64,000 nucleotides of DNA from Viscum album (taxonomy: Eukaryota > Streptophyta > Magnoliopsida > Santalales > Viscaceae), in the NCBI GenBank assembly GCA_963277665.1, contig OY728143.1, positions 540,674,394 to 540,738,393 on the forward strand, given 5' to 3'. A program made the translations under genes and the position numbers. The notes under the pieces were generated by a model, which did no database searches, was not told the DNA's origin, and saw only the letters and a list, made by a program, of their open reading frames with translations. Shown piece after piece: positions 35,625 to 49,513 of this stretch. The stretch's first letter is position 1, and each line of letters begins with the position of its first letter.

Positions 35625-37264
35625 TGTAGAGACCCGAAGCTTGATGTACATGGAAATTACATTAATTCGGATGAATACATAATACATAAAAAATCCAACA
35701 CACAAAGACCGTAATAGTTTAGTGTCTTTGGAAACTCAGAACATAATCATCTAATCATGGTGAAAGATCTTCAACATCTCCCATAAAGATCTTCCCCTTT
35801 TTTTCTTCCCTAAAAGCTTTATTTATATCCTAGGGAAAATACAACATATAAAGGGTGATCTCAAATGCTCAGTAAGGGTAATCATGGATAAAATAAAACA
35901 AACAGTATACATTTGAACTTAAAAACATGATCATAATGTTTAAACATCAAAATCTTGATCAATGACATAAAACATGGAAGTCCATAAGGCATAGATCATA
36001 AAAGAACATTAATCATGATAAAATAGCAAGGGAATAAAACATGTGATTGTTGAAACCATTAAGCTTATGATATTATTTCCATAGTAGCCAAGGCATTTCT
36101 TCCAAGACCATCTTAGTGGACAAAGACCCTTTCTGAATCGAGTTCACTCCTCATTCCAGTCCTGTATTACTGAACCATATTAACTTACTGTTCTAGCCAT
36201 GTCTATCTGATGAGATTTAAATCATTACCCAATGCATTGGTTGGAGATATAGGTCCCACCCATCTCATAATGAAATCATTCTTACTTGTGGCGCAACATA
36301 AACAAAAATCATTCACCATAACCGAAAGAATAAAATGTGTTTCATAAACATCATCCCGCCATAACATAATCCATATAAAACAAATGGATATAATTTCATC
36401 ATAAGATAAGTTAAAACATGTAAATCATAGATACATTATACTTGAAAGATACACATATGAAATAATGTCATCATATATGGATAATAATTTTGATAAAACA
36501 CGTGAAATGAATTCTTGAGGAAAATATCCTTTCTTCTTCAAAATCATTTTCTTTTCACAAAATGTCATAAAATTTTAAAAGAAAATGATTTTTTTAAAAT
36601 AGTCATGAAATCTTTTGGAGTAAGCTTCAGGAAAATAAGGCTTTATAAAACTATAAAAAATCCTTTCATGCTGTATGTGTTAAAAAAATACATTCTTCTC
36701 GTACTTTTTCCAGAAAAGTCAACAAGTACCTTGTAACAGAATGATTCTTTACATACCATGTAGTAAAAGTCAAAATGGGTAAAAGGAAATTAAACATACA
36801 TGAAATAATTTTTATAAAACAGGGACGTGGAGGATAAATATAACCCCATTAAATACCTAGGAATAAATAATCTCGGATAAAAACGAGATTGGAAAAGTTA
36901 TCCCTTACCTTAGGTCTGATATGATTCATACGTATCTAAAACTCCTGTATAATGATTTAAATAATGTCATTGAATTATTACAGAGTCATAATAATTTTTA
37001 TAATATCATATATGCTTTACTTATGAATTTATATTACCCGTTCTTTTGTAAATCCCATGTTAAAGTAACGTTTTGGGTAAAATCATCTTATTTATCGTAC
37101 GTGTTTGGACTTTTTGATCATGATGTTATTATTACATATATCATGATTTAAATACTTCCATAATTTAAATCAATATTTATATATCATATATATTCATTAT
37201 ATATCCAGCAAATACATGTATTTATAATAGTACATAACATATGGAGGTATGAAATGAAATGCAC

Positions 37265-37299
37265 CGTTCATGGAGACGGTAAGTCGTACGTACGCATGA
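37265..37299 (-). repeat. CGTACGTACG/CCGTCTCCATGAACG motif in LTR B2
   Basis: Plus-strand CGTTCATGGAGACGGT, AAGT, then CGTACGTACGCATG. This is the inverse complement of the motif in A and E and is preserved despite the different LTR subfamily. Confidence 0.8.
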
Positions 37300-38000
37300 A
37301 TGATACTTTCATTTATATTTATTATTTTAATGGAATTGTTATATTATAATTCCAGTATAATATCATATATAATATCATTAAATCCATCCTTTATACATCC
37401 TACATAATGAATTAACGAATCACGTCACTTTGAGGGGGCGGTAGTCCGCACTTCCTCAAAAGAGATTATCATATTTACCAACTATGGAAACCATAAAGGC
37501 TATATATAATTGGGACGAAAATAAGAATACTGAAATAATAGACATAATATATATCATATATGAATATATTTCCATCATAATGGCCACCATGAGAGGCGGT
37601 AGGAGAAAATTGAATAATCATCGTTTCGTGAGGCGTTATTTTTCCATCCACAGAAACATTATGTTATTCATCCATTAGATGGAGGTGTGTGTAAGTGTAG
37701 TTCGAATCTTTCTCAAAAAAACATACTAGTATTTTTATTATACTGGTTTTGTCACAAAATAATGGATTAAAAAGATTTTAGGGGTTGGAGAAGTAGAATA
37801 AAAGAAAACAACTTAAGAGAAACTATTACCATTAATTTGGGTAACTTCCTTTGGATTGAACCAAAAGGACTTCTTGGAGTGCTTTATTCCTAATTTAAGG
37901 ATTCAAGAGGGAGGATAGGGATGTATAGAGCTTAATTGATCAGAATTTGGACGATCCAAAAGGCTTGATAGGTGTGAGGAATTGCATAGAAGTGGTATCC

Positions 38001-38007
38001 TTTTATA
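38001..38007 (-). promoter_or_regulatory. Putative LTR B2 TATA box
   Basis: Minus-strand TATAAAA preceded by CCCCTCCTATCCCT and followed by a C-rich leader, as in B1 (8035). Confidence 0.6.
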
Positions 38008-39330
38008 AGGGATAGGAGGGGCTCTTTAGGAAAGTGTGGAATCATTATTTTACTATAAACATATCTTCGGTTTCAAGAGGTCCAAAACACATTAATGTAG
38101 AATATAAGATGACTCATATTCGAAATAAAATCATCCAATAGTAATTGGACAGGTTTTGGATAATATTTTAATATTATAATCGTATTTATTTAAATCATTT
38201 ATTAATGAGGAAAATACCGTATCATTATTGTGTCATAAATAATTTAATTTATTTGATGTCTAAAAATTATAAAAAAATACCAAAATGTAGGAAATAATTT
38301 TATCTTTCAATGAAATATTTTTAGTCGAAAGGATAATTTATATAGCCTCTTATAAAATTTAATTACTAAAGGATTTTTGTTAATGCCAATTTTGTCATTA
38401 CATTAAATTAATTAATCTAATTTGTCATTATCATTCATAATTGGCTCCATAGGGTCCCAAAATCGACTCAAGGATGCCCATGGTCGGCCATTACTCATCC
38501 AATAAGTTTTAGACAAGTGTTAAGGTAATTTGGAATTATTATAATATTCTTTTAACCTTGAATTACCCTATTTACCTTTAACCATGGTAAATAAAAGTAA
38601 AAAGTTACTATTAATCAAAAATTATTTTCATCCAATTAAACCACATTTTACTCCTTGATATTTACCGTGTCTCTCATATTTTTTAAATTGAACTCACATA
38701 TGCGGTAAAATTATGTTTTATGAACAATTGAAAATGCTCATAGGAGGTAGGTAAAAGATAGTGAAAAGTTTAATACAACTTTTATAAATCTAAAATTATT
38801 ATAAAATGATTCCAATGAATTTCATTGAACTTATATAAGTATTATTTATCTATTTTGACCTAAAATAAATTTAAATCAAATAAATTATTGCTTAAATAAA
38901 ATGTCAGTTTTAACCAAAAACTCAGTGTTTTCACTATTCATTAAAAATTGACGCTTTTCAGAAAAATACCAAAAATTCTGCATAAGCTATATTTGATATT
39001 CTGAATTCAAAAATGATGTCGATTTTTCCAAATTCATAACATAGAAGTTGAATTAATTAATTTTAAAAGTAATTCCCATTATCAAAACAAATATCGTGTT
39101 TTTAAGAAACAATAACTATCAAAATATTGATATGTGTTTATGTCCAATTTCAATGTGAAATTTATTCCAATGACCAACATTGGATGAAATGGTAAAAAAA
39201 TATTCTACATACACATTAAAACCAATTAAAAATATAATATAGCCATATAAATTATTGCGTTGAAAAAATTTGTTTTTAATTAAAATATTGCGTGTTTTCA
39301 CTATTCATCATAATTTGAATGTTATCAGAA

Positions 39331-39451
39331 TAAACATGTCAAAAAATAGATTTAATGTGGGTGCTCTATCAAAAGGATGAAATTTATTTTTTCAAATTGA
39401 ACATATAAACATGTCAAAAAATAGATTTAATGTGGGTGCTCCATCAAAAGG
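39331..39451. repeat. Local 75-bp duplication in LTR B2
   Basis: The stretches starting TAAACATGTCAAAAAATAG at 39331 and 39406 are identical over 46 bases except for one T/C change. The duplication is specific to this LTR copy. Confidence 0.85.
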
Positions 39452-39976
39452 CGTACAAACTACATTTTTAAAAAAAATACTTATTTTACCTGAAAAATTA
39501 ATTTTGTGATCAAACCATGTTCTAGAAAATATGTAAGATTAATAATAATGTTATAAAATTAAAAATGTAGTTAATACTATTCACAATGGCTAGTCCATAA
39601 TAATATTATAACAATATATTATAGTTTAGTGAAACCTGGTATTGTGTTCTACACACGCTATCGAGAAAGGTTACGATTGAGTGTAAAGCAAGCCAAGTCA
39701 GGGTGACATGTAGTGAAAGACTCCTTCATTATTTCGTATAAAAAAATAAAACTGTATTTCATTTATACATTGAATATATATATATATATATACACTCAAT
39801 GTTGCATAGAATAACTATTATCATCATTGTGTGTAACATGATCCAATAATAGTGTTGGGTATACTGCAAGATAATATGGTGTTGTGTATAGCGCAATGTA
39901 ATCTTGGTGTAGCGTACAACACAATAAATCAATGATATTAAAAAGTATATTTTTCATAAAATCTCGGGGTGTTACA

Positions 39977-39981
39977 ATCCA
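39977..39981. repeat. Target-site duplication of solo LTR B2, right copy
   Basis: ATCCA, identical to 35620-35624. Confidence 0.8.
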
Positions 39982-42900
39982 TCTCACCACCTCAATCAAA
40001 AAAACATAATTGTTGTTGGATATACATCCAAATTAGTTAGAAACACAAAATACCCTATGGATAATGTATAAAACTAGGTCCCAAGGTAACAACCATAACA
40101 AAACTACAATGGCACACACACCTACTCTGTGTCACTTTACCAATCATTATTATAAAAATTCCTTGGGTACTATACACAAATAGAGGAATCCTTCATTAGG
40201 AACCAGAGAGCAGACACACACTTGGATTATACCCTCTAATTAAATGATATCAACCAACATTTATGTAGAGACCTAACATAATAAACATCCAATAGAAACA
40301 ATAAATATCCTTATCCAACCATTTATCAACATCATAAAAATATAGAATCAAAAATAAAATGCATGTCACGCATGCATTGCAACTAATAGACCACATCATC
40401 CAATCACCACATTACCAAAAACCATCCAACTATGGGAAAAATAAAGAGTCCCTTATAATCTACCCAAACAATAAATATCACCTATCTATAACTGAAATCA
40501 ATCAATTTTAACCAATACCAAAAGATCACACCACTCTGGACCCTATACATAGGGTCTAAACATCAACAACTCTATCCTTAAGAAACTAGTATATATAATC
40601 ATATAATATATAAAATATACTCTATGATAATATAAAAATTTTTCTTTTGGGATCTATGTATATAAACTCATATATAATTTAATGGAACATTAAGAACAGT
40701 CGAATAACTATGCTCAAATTTATAACCTAGGCATAAAGGCTTATTACACAACCATATAAAGTATTTAAAATCCAAAAATCAACAAAATCTTCCCGGGGAA
40801 CTACAATTTTTTTAAAAAACTCTACAGATGATCTTAATATTTTTACAGGATCCCAACATTGTGATATACACCAAAAAATTCCCCTCATGGACTACTGACA
40901 ATTCCAATTATAAATTCCAAGGTACAAAAAGGAGATAACCTCTAAGATGAAAAAATTACATAGAATTTAATTTCAAGTACATGGTGTGTAGTTTCAGATC
41001 TCCATACCTCTATTTACTTTTACATGGCTGGAGAAATATGGGTTATTCTTATATAAAATTACATAGTGTGTACCCAAATAACACGGAATATAGTTCGAAG
41101 AACCATATTACACTGTACATTTTAATATGTCTGTATACTACTATACTATATGTAATTAATCTATATAAGAAGTTCATATGAATTTTTTTTATAATAGAAC
41201 GAATACATGGATTTATTACCAAGAACCGCACACCATATTATTCAGGGTATCGAATGAGAAAACCAAAAAACGTCAATGAAAATTCAAAAAAAATTTAAAT
41301 AAGAAAATATTAACCATCATGGGTTCCATTTAAACCATTATGAGGATATAAAACACACACAAAACTATTCTATAGAGATTGAGGCATTAAAATCAAAGGA
41401 CCATCCTTCCACCTAGTGTAATGCAGATGCTTTGGGAACTAATAAGCATTTTAAAGTTACCACACATGAATATGGCCCTAATATTTTCCATGGGAGAAGT
41501 TAGAATGCATCTTATTCTTTTACCTATCATAGTCAATCCATCCCATGAATGAGAGATAAAACTTACCACTCCTTCTATCCATAAGAATACCAAAATGGGG
41601 GTGTATTTAATAAATTTTAGTTTGTAATTAATTAAAATATAAACCATTTATTTAGTTTTCCCACGTCCTAGAACACAAAGTGATCTTACACCTTTCTTCG
41701 GAGAACCCACATTCTAGACTAAAACATGAATTCAAAATCTAATAATGACACTCCATTCGAGTGATATCACCTCCCAAACATACAAAAATAATTCAATATT
41801 TAATATAATAAATATTAAATATATTTCCAAAAATATAAGTACTCTGATTTCTACCAATCTCATCACTTAGGGTAAGAAAACATGTACTGGTCCAATAAAG
41901 TGGAAAATAAAATTTCCCTGATAATCTTATATGGTAAATTACCATTTTACATCTCATAAGATCTAATTAAACAAATCATAATCATGGTAAAATTCAAAAC
42001 AAAAAAACGTTTTCCCTATAAAAACAACGGGGATACAAATGTAGAACACTTATAATGATATATCCAGTATACGAATCACAAGGAGACACAAACATTCAAT
42101 ATAATTTTTCTATGAATCTATATAAAATTGTGTTAGTGAATAGTAACTAGTACCATAGGGAGAATTATCTTCAAATTAAATGGGTGAATATCGATGTTTT
42201 ATTAAATGACAATATTTATATATATAATAAAATTAGTATGTATTTATACTAAAAATTATTATATTGAAGAGATACCACACACAATTAGATTGGAAAAACA
42301 TATACATATGAATTTCCACAATCAACAACATCCTAGTTCAAGATGACACATAAATTCAATATCACTGAATATTGGTGATGATTCTACAAATGAAAAATAA
42401 TTATCGTGGTATAATATTTCTAATCCCTTATTAATTATAAATAATATAGAATCTAGTATTTTATGTCTGAGTATACAATAAAATTGATCTAGATCATGAA
42501 AAAATTAAATATTTTTAGGTATATGATCAAACGTATTTTGTGGATTTGAATTGAGGATTAATAATTAAAGGTTAGAGGATAGAATCACGACAATATAAAT
42601 AATTGGGTATTATGTATCAAAGTATGTATTATAAGGTTTTAAAATAGGATAACTGGTGATATTTTTATAGAAACAAGGTAAAACCAATTTTACTTACTAG
42701 GATATGAATCGGTAAACAAAGCGGCAGGTGGCCACCATTGGTTGGTTTGGGGCAACTAGAGAAAACAATCTCATATATAGATCCGCAGTAGGGGCCCTAT
42801 AGATTCCACATAATTTTTGGTAAGTCTTATATGAAAAAAATCAGCATAGTAACTAATCATGTTGGCTTATTCCACAATCCATGGTGTCAGTAGGATCTAT

Positions 42901-43400
42901 ATTTTTTCTATAAATATTGTAGACCAAGTAAAATAAATAATGGAGCTGCCTAGCTTGTTGCTGGATGTGTAGAATATTTTCCATTTTCTATCACTCTCAC
43001 TATACATGAGCCTTGATGGGTTAAAGCATTAAAAATACCTCAGACCATCTCAATCACATTAAATAATATTAAAAAAACATTTCACAATGTTAAAATAAAT
43101 TTACTATAAATAGAAGTTTCCAAAATTATCCACCACAAACAAATTCTCATTTGGTACAAGTACCATTATAGTTTGTTCAATCTACTCTAGAAATATTCTA
43201 GATTATTTATCTCCCTTTACCATATATTATATTAAATATTTTCATGTTATTATTAACACTTATAAATAGTAATAAATTTCACTTGAAACACCATATCTCT
43301 ACATTATACAATAAAAGTATCCCACTCAATAGAAGAGGCAGTTGTATCAAATTCAATATCATCATTGTCGATTAAAATATTTGTAATGAAATTATACATA
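39982..43400 (-). mobile_element. Layer C, middle block (probably LTR of a minus-strand gypsy element)
   Basis: Aligns in pieces with 29870-31500 (see that entry). It lies downstream, in minus-strand sense, of the integrase at 43700-44140, where the pol end, polypurine tract and 3' LTR are expected. I could not place the LTR start exactly. No coding frame has a recognisable domain; frames at 40981 and 41393 look like chance. Confidence 0.45.
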
Positions 43401-43699
43401 TAATGACGAGTCTTATGTAACACATTAGTCATAAATTGGTACAATGGGGGATGATCCATCAAACTGGCCACCATCATGATTCCTTATATTTTCTTGAATA
43501 ACCGAACAAATTTTATGGACAATTTAGATTATCTCCGTAAAGGAAAATTCCATTATTAAAGGGTACACCCACTATAACATATTTTCTCTCCAAAAATTCC
43601 AAGTTAATCTAATGTAGTTTGAATATGATCTGTTATTGTTCTATGACATAACCAACCACTTAAAAATCAACAAAACCCACCCTATGGTCTCTATTGACA

Positions 43700-44140
43700 T
43701 GAAATCGCCAACAATAGATGATTCAAATACCACATGTATACATAACATTGATCGAAATTTATATCTTTAATGACCATAAAATACATCTATATAAATTATA
43801 TAACATATTTTCTTGATTTGGGGGGAAAATGTTATAGTGAAATGATCAAACCAAGAACCATATTAATCTAGAATGCATTCTTGAATGTTATCCAAAAGTG
43901 AATGTATAATTATCTCTTGCATCACATCAATTTGAGGATCATAAGTTCCGCACATCTTAAACTGTGTCCCCATCACACGTTCCACATACTTCCAAAACCA
44001 TGATATTAACCATTATTATGAATAAAATACATCACTTTTAGTCACACCATGTAGTGAATCGATTTTCAGAACATAGATCTTACATAAAACATTCACCATT
44101 ATTGTCTTCTAAATCGATCTATAATTATAATCATTTTACC
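43700..44140 (-). pseudogene. Ty3/gypsy integrase remnant of layer C
   Basis: The minus-strand reading from about 44060 gives SLHGVTKSDVFYS, two stops, WLISWFWKYVERVMGTQFKM, then CGTYDPQID. After a gap come HSLLDNIQECILD, a stop, YGSWFDHFTIT and, to about 43770, YIDVFYGH. These follow the gypsy integrase order LHGVPVSIVSDRD, FW..L..A.GT, AYHPQTDG, LEDMLRAC, GSWD and the ALYG block. The second catalytic Asp (SDRD) is lost and the Glu (LED) now reads LLD. Element E is inserted upstream of it in the same pol, at 45558. Confidence 0.75.
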
Positions 44141-45553
44141 GAAAATTAAATTTAACCAACATTGTATATTGATATCTCAATGTCATTAAAAATCATATAC
44201 TTATATATGTGGAATCATTACACATGTTTTAATCTATAAATTAAGTGGTTATAATAAAAATATTGGTCTTTGGTTGTTTTCCAAGATCATATTAAAAGTC
44301 ATATAATGGGAGAAAAATCATTCAATGTCTATTTTAATGTATAGAAACCATAATATTCATCTAGAATGATGATAAATATGGATTAATCCTTTATAGACAT
44401 CAAACAATGATGAATAGGTATATTTTTATACCCTTTCTCTCATAGAAGAGAAAACCATAACTCTTCCCAAAAAAATAATCACACCACTTCTGTATAATTT
44501 CCATCCCATAATGAATCTTTTTAATTCCATCCTCCACCATAACTTTAAATATTATGTATCAATCTCGTAACTAGAAATTCATCATTCCACCAATTAGGAC
44601 CACATCACCATGGTTTCACAATATACATCCCCTCAAAACCCAGTAATGAAAACCATATAGTATACAAGAAAAGACATAGGAATCCACCATGGTTTTGATG
44701 TATTCTATACAAAATGAAACATCATCTATATATGGTAATCTATAACAAAATTTTAAGTACTCGAAATATTCTCTATCTTTATGACAAAAAATTTAATCAT
44801 TATACCCAATTTATCTATTGATTTGTTTTGTCACCTATAAATATATTTTTCTAAAAACACTTTTGGTATTTATAATTGAAAAATAAATCAGTAAAAGTAA
44901 GTTTTTCTAACATTTAAATTCATGTAGTATAACCTTATTCTCCATCTAATGAGAAGGTTAGTTCAACTTATCATTTCATAGCTGATGTGGCTCCTAAATA
45001 ATTATTGTATGACCATATATCAGAATATATCCATAAATAATGAAAAATGAAACATAATACAATGCCTATGAAACCTTTATTTTTTATATATCATAATAAC
45101 ATCATATGTCACCCATTTCATAAATTTTTTGAATGAATTATATCATTGGTTAGTTCATTAAATCATTAGTCCCTTGTTTTTAATTATTATCATAAGCTCT
45201 CATAGGAGGTAAAATATAATGAACCTCATTTTATACCAATCCAAAACTAGGAGACCATTAATCATGAACATGTTTTACAGTCATTATTATAGAATTTAAT
45301 ATTGTATATTTTTTAGATAAATTGATTTTTTATTGAGTTTTTTACATTCCCATTAAATATCACAAAATTTATCCAAATTTGAAAACTTAATAACATGAAA
45401 TAATTAATAACTTATCAAATAATACTAAAAATGATCTCAATGAGTCTGGTATGAGAATCCAAGTTATTTTGAACAATAAAAAGTTTTAAATGAACATAAT
45501 GATGAAAGATTCCATTTCTGTGTTAAATTACATATTTATTAAATTCATGAACC
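44141..45553 (-). other. Layer C, presumed RNase H/integrase N-terminal region
   Basis: By position this should hold the integrase zinc domain and RNase H on the minus strand. No conserved block is readable. It ends at the insertion site of element E. Confidence 0.35.
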
Positions 45554-45558
45554 CTACT
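45554..45558. repeat. Target-site duplication of element E, left copy
   Basis: CTACT, repeated at 55368-55372. Confidence 0.8.
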
Positions 45559-47185
45559 TGTATCATACTAGGTAAATAAAGAATAAAATATTTTCAAATT
45601 TATTAATATTTATGAATTAAATAATAATAGTACTTTAAAGGGGTTTCCATGTTCGATAGCGTACCCGATATAAAACAATGAGTTTCTTCAAATTCTTACG
45701 TTGCACACTAGTAATAAAATATTATTATTTTAAATGGTAGTTAACACGTAGTCGTTGTATTGGCGGGAATGAATAGAAATATGTAAAATATGATTATATA
45801 TGTTTGTTGAATGTTTTTAAAATTATCCAATAAAGTATAAAGGCTTAAAATACAAAAAGAATTCAATTTTAGGCATATATACTCTAATTTTCACTAAAGG
45901 TCCACATATCGCCTTTTGAGGGAAAACCATCATTTAATATAGTTTTGGTCAATAATAAAAATTCTATTGGACCAAATAAACTTTTTCTTTAAAATCGGGA
46001 CATCAAATTTTACTTTGTGTAAATTTTTGGTATTTTTCTGATAATGTTCATTTCTTAATGAATAGTGATAAATGTTGTATTTAAAATCAAAACCTCTTTT
46101 TAATATAATTTATTTATATGATTAGATAAAATTTTAATTTCTATTAAAGTGAATTTAGAATATATTTTTACCATTTAATCCAATATTGGACATTGGAATT
46201 AATTTCACTTTGAAATTGGACATAAACTAGTGTCAATCTTTTAATAGATATTATTTCTTAAAAACATAATATTTTTTTTGACTGTGGGATTTAATTATTA
46301 AATTTATTTATGCAACTTATATGTTTTTAATTTTTTAAAATAGACTTCTTTTTTTAATTCGGAAAATCAAATATAGATTAGGGTGAATTCTTAGTATTTT
46401 TCTGGAAAACATCTATTTTTGATGAATAGTGAAACCACTAAGTGGTAGTTTAAAAACTGATTTTTCGTTTAAATGGAACTTTACCACTTTTGTGAATTGA
46501 ATTTAAAAAATGTGACATACATTTTTCTAATTAGGATGTAAAATTTGGTTCAATGGGATTAAAATAATTTTTTTGTTGAATAGTTACTTTTATGTTTTTA
46601 ATCGCGATTAGAGGTAATTAGTGTAATTTAATGTAAAAATAATGTTTTAATACTATGAAATGACCTTGAAACATGTCCTACCCTTATTGTATGTTTTATG
46701 TCCGACTTAGAAAATACATGGGTCTACTTGGGAACCCCATGGAGCCACTTTTTTAGGAAAATTACATTAATAACTTTTTATTTAATATTTAAATTAAAAT
46801 GTCACAAACATGAGTTATTTAACTAAAATAATTTTTAAATGGGGTAATAAAAGTCATATTTTTGACTATAAATATTCATTAGAAATATAAAAAGATTTCC
46901 TACATCATGATAATTTTTTTATAATTTTTATACATTAAATAAATTAAAATATATATGCCATCATGATGATGCAGCGATTAGCTCATTATTGAATGATTTA
47001 AATAAAATGAAAAGTTAATGTAAAATCTAAGACCTACACATTTCAAAAACCTATTGGTAGGGTGGATTTATAACTCTTATCACCTTATCCTCTATATACA
47101 TCAACGTGGTACCATTAAAATCGGAAAATCATTTTATAATAAAGTAAACATTTATAACATTCCAAGAGTGCCCCTCCTCTCCTTT

Positions 47186-47192
47186 TATAAAA
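47186..47192 (+). promoter_or_regulatory. Putative TATA box, element E 5' LTR
   Basis: TATAAAA in CTCCTTTTATAAAAGGCCCC, about 1.63 kb into the LTR, matching the other copies. Confidence 0.65.
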
Positions 47193-47911
47193 GGCCCCCA
47201 CCTCTACCACCATACCCACACCTCTCAAGCCATTGGCTCAGCCAAACCCTGTACATTTTTCTTGTAAACATCCCTCCCTTACCCCAAGAATCCTCACTTT
47301 GGGAAGAAGTCCTTCCAAGGAAGCCTTTGAGCTCAAATCAAAAAGAGTTACCTGATTTAAAGGTAGTCTCTTCTCTTGTGTTCTTATGTTTTATTTTGTT
47401 TCTCTAACCCCCTAAACTCTTTTTATTCCATTATTTTGTAACAAAAAAAGTATATTTAATATACTAGGATGTTTTTATGAGAAGGATTAGACCTAAACCT
47501 ACACACACCTTCGCCTAATTGTTAAAGAACATACTGTTTCTGTGGTTGGTGATTTTCTACCTCACGAAACGATGATTGTTCAGTCTTCTTTTAAAACCTT
47601 TCATGGTGGCCATTAACATGTCACTCTATTTATATATGATATATATTATGTTTATTTTTTCCTTATGCTTCTTTATTTTTCATTTTTGGAAGACCTTTAT
47701 GGTTTCCATTGTGGGTAAACACGATAATTTCATTTTAGGATGTGTGGACTATCGCCCCCTCAAAGTGATTTGATTCGTTAATGCCATATGTGGGATGTAT
47801 AAATAATGGAGTTTATTATAATATATATGATATTATACTAGAATTAGAATATACATTTATATAATTATTATTTCACTCCATTAAATATGAAATAGAAATG
47901 AATGTAGTGAT

Positions 47912-47945
47912 CATGCGTACGTACGTCTTACCGTCTCCATGAATG
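47912..47945 (+). repeat. CGTACGTACG/CCGTCTCCATGAATG motif, element E 5' LTR
   Basis: CATGCGTACGTACGTC, TTA, then CCGTCTCCATGAATGG. One base of the second half has changed (AACG to AATG). The 3' LTR of the same element lacks the whole block. Confidence 0.8.
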
Positions 47946-48628
47946 GTGCATTTCATTTCTTATCTCTAAATGTTGTGTAATATTATAAATACATATATAT
48001 TCTGGATATATAAGATATATGTTATATCCAAATCATGAATATAATTCTGGATATAATGATCCTTTGACAACATATACAACATGTAATTGTAAGAAGTCCA
48101 TTTTTGACTTAAGTACCAAATATCGACAAAACGAACTTTTTTAAATAAAACGATTACGTAATGTTTATAACATGGAAATAAGATATATAAAAGTAATAAT
48201 AAACATGAAATGGTTCTTAAGAAAGTATAAATTAACACTAGTTTATTATTCTGGAGATTAAAGAGCAATGGAGTCACCTCGGACACGAGGTAAGGGACAT
48301 CGTCCCAATCTCCTTTCATTGAGGTATATTTTGTTCTAATACAAGACTTTCTTTGTACTGTGTACAAACCCTTTTGAATTTTAAATTTATACAAAATGAA
48401 TCTTTTTCTACAAATCATTTTAAAAAACTACAAAAAAGAATGTTTCTTTACCATACGCGGTGACAATGACCTTTTCCACCACCACGAGTATTATTTGGAC
48501 TTTGGCTTCCTCAAAAAGCCGTAATGTTTTTAAAAGTAAATAAATACCCTATAATCTTTTAGGTATTTTTGTATTGAAAATGGTTTTTATAATGGATTTT
48601 TTATGTCAATATATTTTAGTGATATATT

Positions 48629-48868
48629 GTGATCAAAATATGGAAATGTTTTTCTTTCCATTATATTTGTTTTATGTCTTGTGATCTTATTATGGTACTT
48701 GGACATTTGACGGGTGGTTACATGATAAACCATATGACGGGTGGTGCCGTGAATACCAGGACGGGTGGTTACATTATATCCTCCAATGCATTGGGTATGG
48801 AAGTCGGTCGTATGGCTATTCCATTAAGTGATATGTGTGGAAGTTGGCTATATGGTTATTCCATTTAA
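48629..48868 (+). other. Recurring small open frame in LTR (copy 3)
   Basis: 79 codons containing GHLTGGYMINHMTGG, TRTGGYIISSNALGM and MAIPLSDMCGS, ending YGYSI with a stop that is shared with the copy in the 3' LTR. No known domain. The frame matches copies 1 and 2 residue for residue over much of its middle part. Confidence 0.4.
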
Positions 48869-49379
48869 GTATGTTTATGTCCCAAGTTACCTTTATACAT
48901 TATGTGTTCTTTATATGGGTTTTATGGTAATTTTTCGATTAAAAAATGGTATGTAATGATATTTTATTCAGTGAAGAGTTTTTAATACTTTGTGAAGGTG
49001 AAAAGTATTACTTTGATAAGGTATTCTTGGTTTATTTGTTGTTTTGAAAAACTAACAGTTTTCCTAACTTGTGTATCTCTTACTGAGCTTTTTATGCTCA
49101 CCCCATGTTTTTTTTAAATTTTTTTCACAGGAATTAATGTGGAATACGGTCATTGATGGGATCATGGAAAATTCATGCTATCTAAAACATGGAACTAGAC
49201 ATGTTCCTTTTTATGAGTTTTTATTTTATTGAAACATAGTAGAAGTGTCTACATTGTAATCTTTTGAGATGTAATAGTTATGTCCTAATTATCTAAAACT
49301 GTAATCCTAAAAATATCCTCAATGTGAATTATTAATTTATTTCAATATTAAGTATGTTTTAAGGCCAGAGCCTTATAGT

Positions 49380-49394
49380 TGGTATCATAGGTCG
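49380..49394 (+). other. Primer-binding site of element E
   Basis: TGGTATCATAGGTCG three bases after the LTR end. The TGGTATCA core fits the initiator-Met tRNA type. Confidence 0.8.
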
Positions 49395-49513
49395 TATTAG
49401 ATAACATTAAGAGTTATAATTCTATTAAATGATTATCCAAAAATATTTTTTTATGGTAAAATTGAAATGATATATCATTTACAGATAGATTACCATGTTG
49501 CTTCACCTAAGGT

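Larger units (their letters stand above)
35625..39976 (-). mobile_element. Solo LTR B2, 4.35 kb
   Basis: On the minus strand it starts TGTAACACCCCGAGATTTTA at 39976 and ends GGTCTCTACA at 35625. Perfect ATCCA duplications on both sides, with no primer site or purine tract attached, show a solo LTR left by recombination between the two LTRs of one insertion. It aligns with B1 throughout. It carries the CpG motif (37265-37299), the TGAGGGGGCGGTAGTC block (37434-37449), the ATGAGAGGCGGTAGG block (37588-37602) and a TATA box at 38001. Confidence 0.9.
45559..49377 (+). repeat. 5' LTR of element E
   Basis: It starts TGTATCATACTAGG (compare TGTAACATCC in A) and ends GCCTTATA. Co-linear with the A LTR but with one fused unit instead of six in the tandem array. 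TATA at 47186-47192, donor-like GT at 47363, CpG motif at 47912-47945, recurring frame at 48629-48868. Confidence 0.88.

Noticed and set aside
47054..47407. 117-codon plus-strand frame
   Set aside because: It covers the TATA box and leader of the E 5' LTR, a promoter region shared with LTRs where the frame is not kept. Chance frame.
47966..48418. 150-codon open frame on the minus strand, the longest in the window
   Set aside because: It lies antisense inside the E 5' LTR, is rich in Ile/Tyr/Leu as expected from AT-rich DNA, has no domain, and is not open in the related LTRs as far as I can see.
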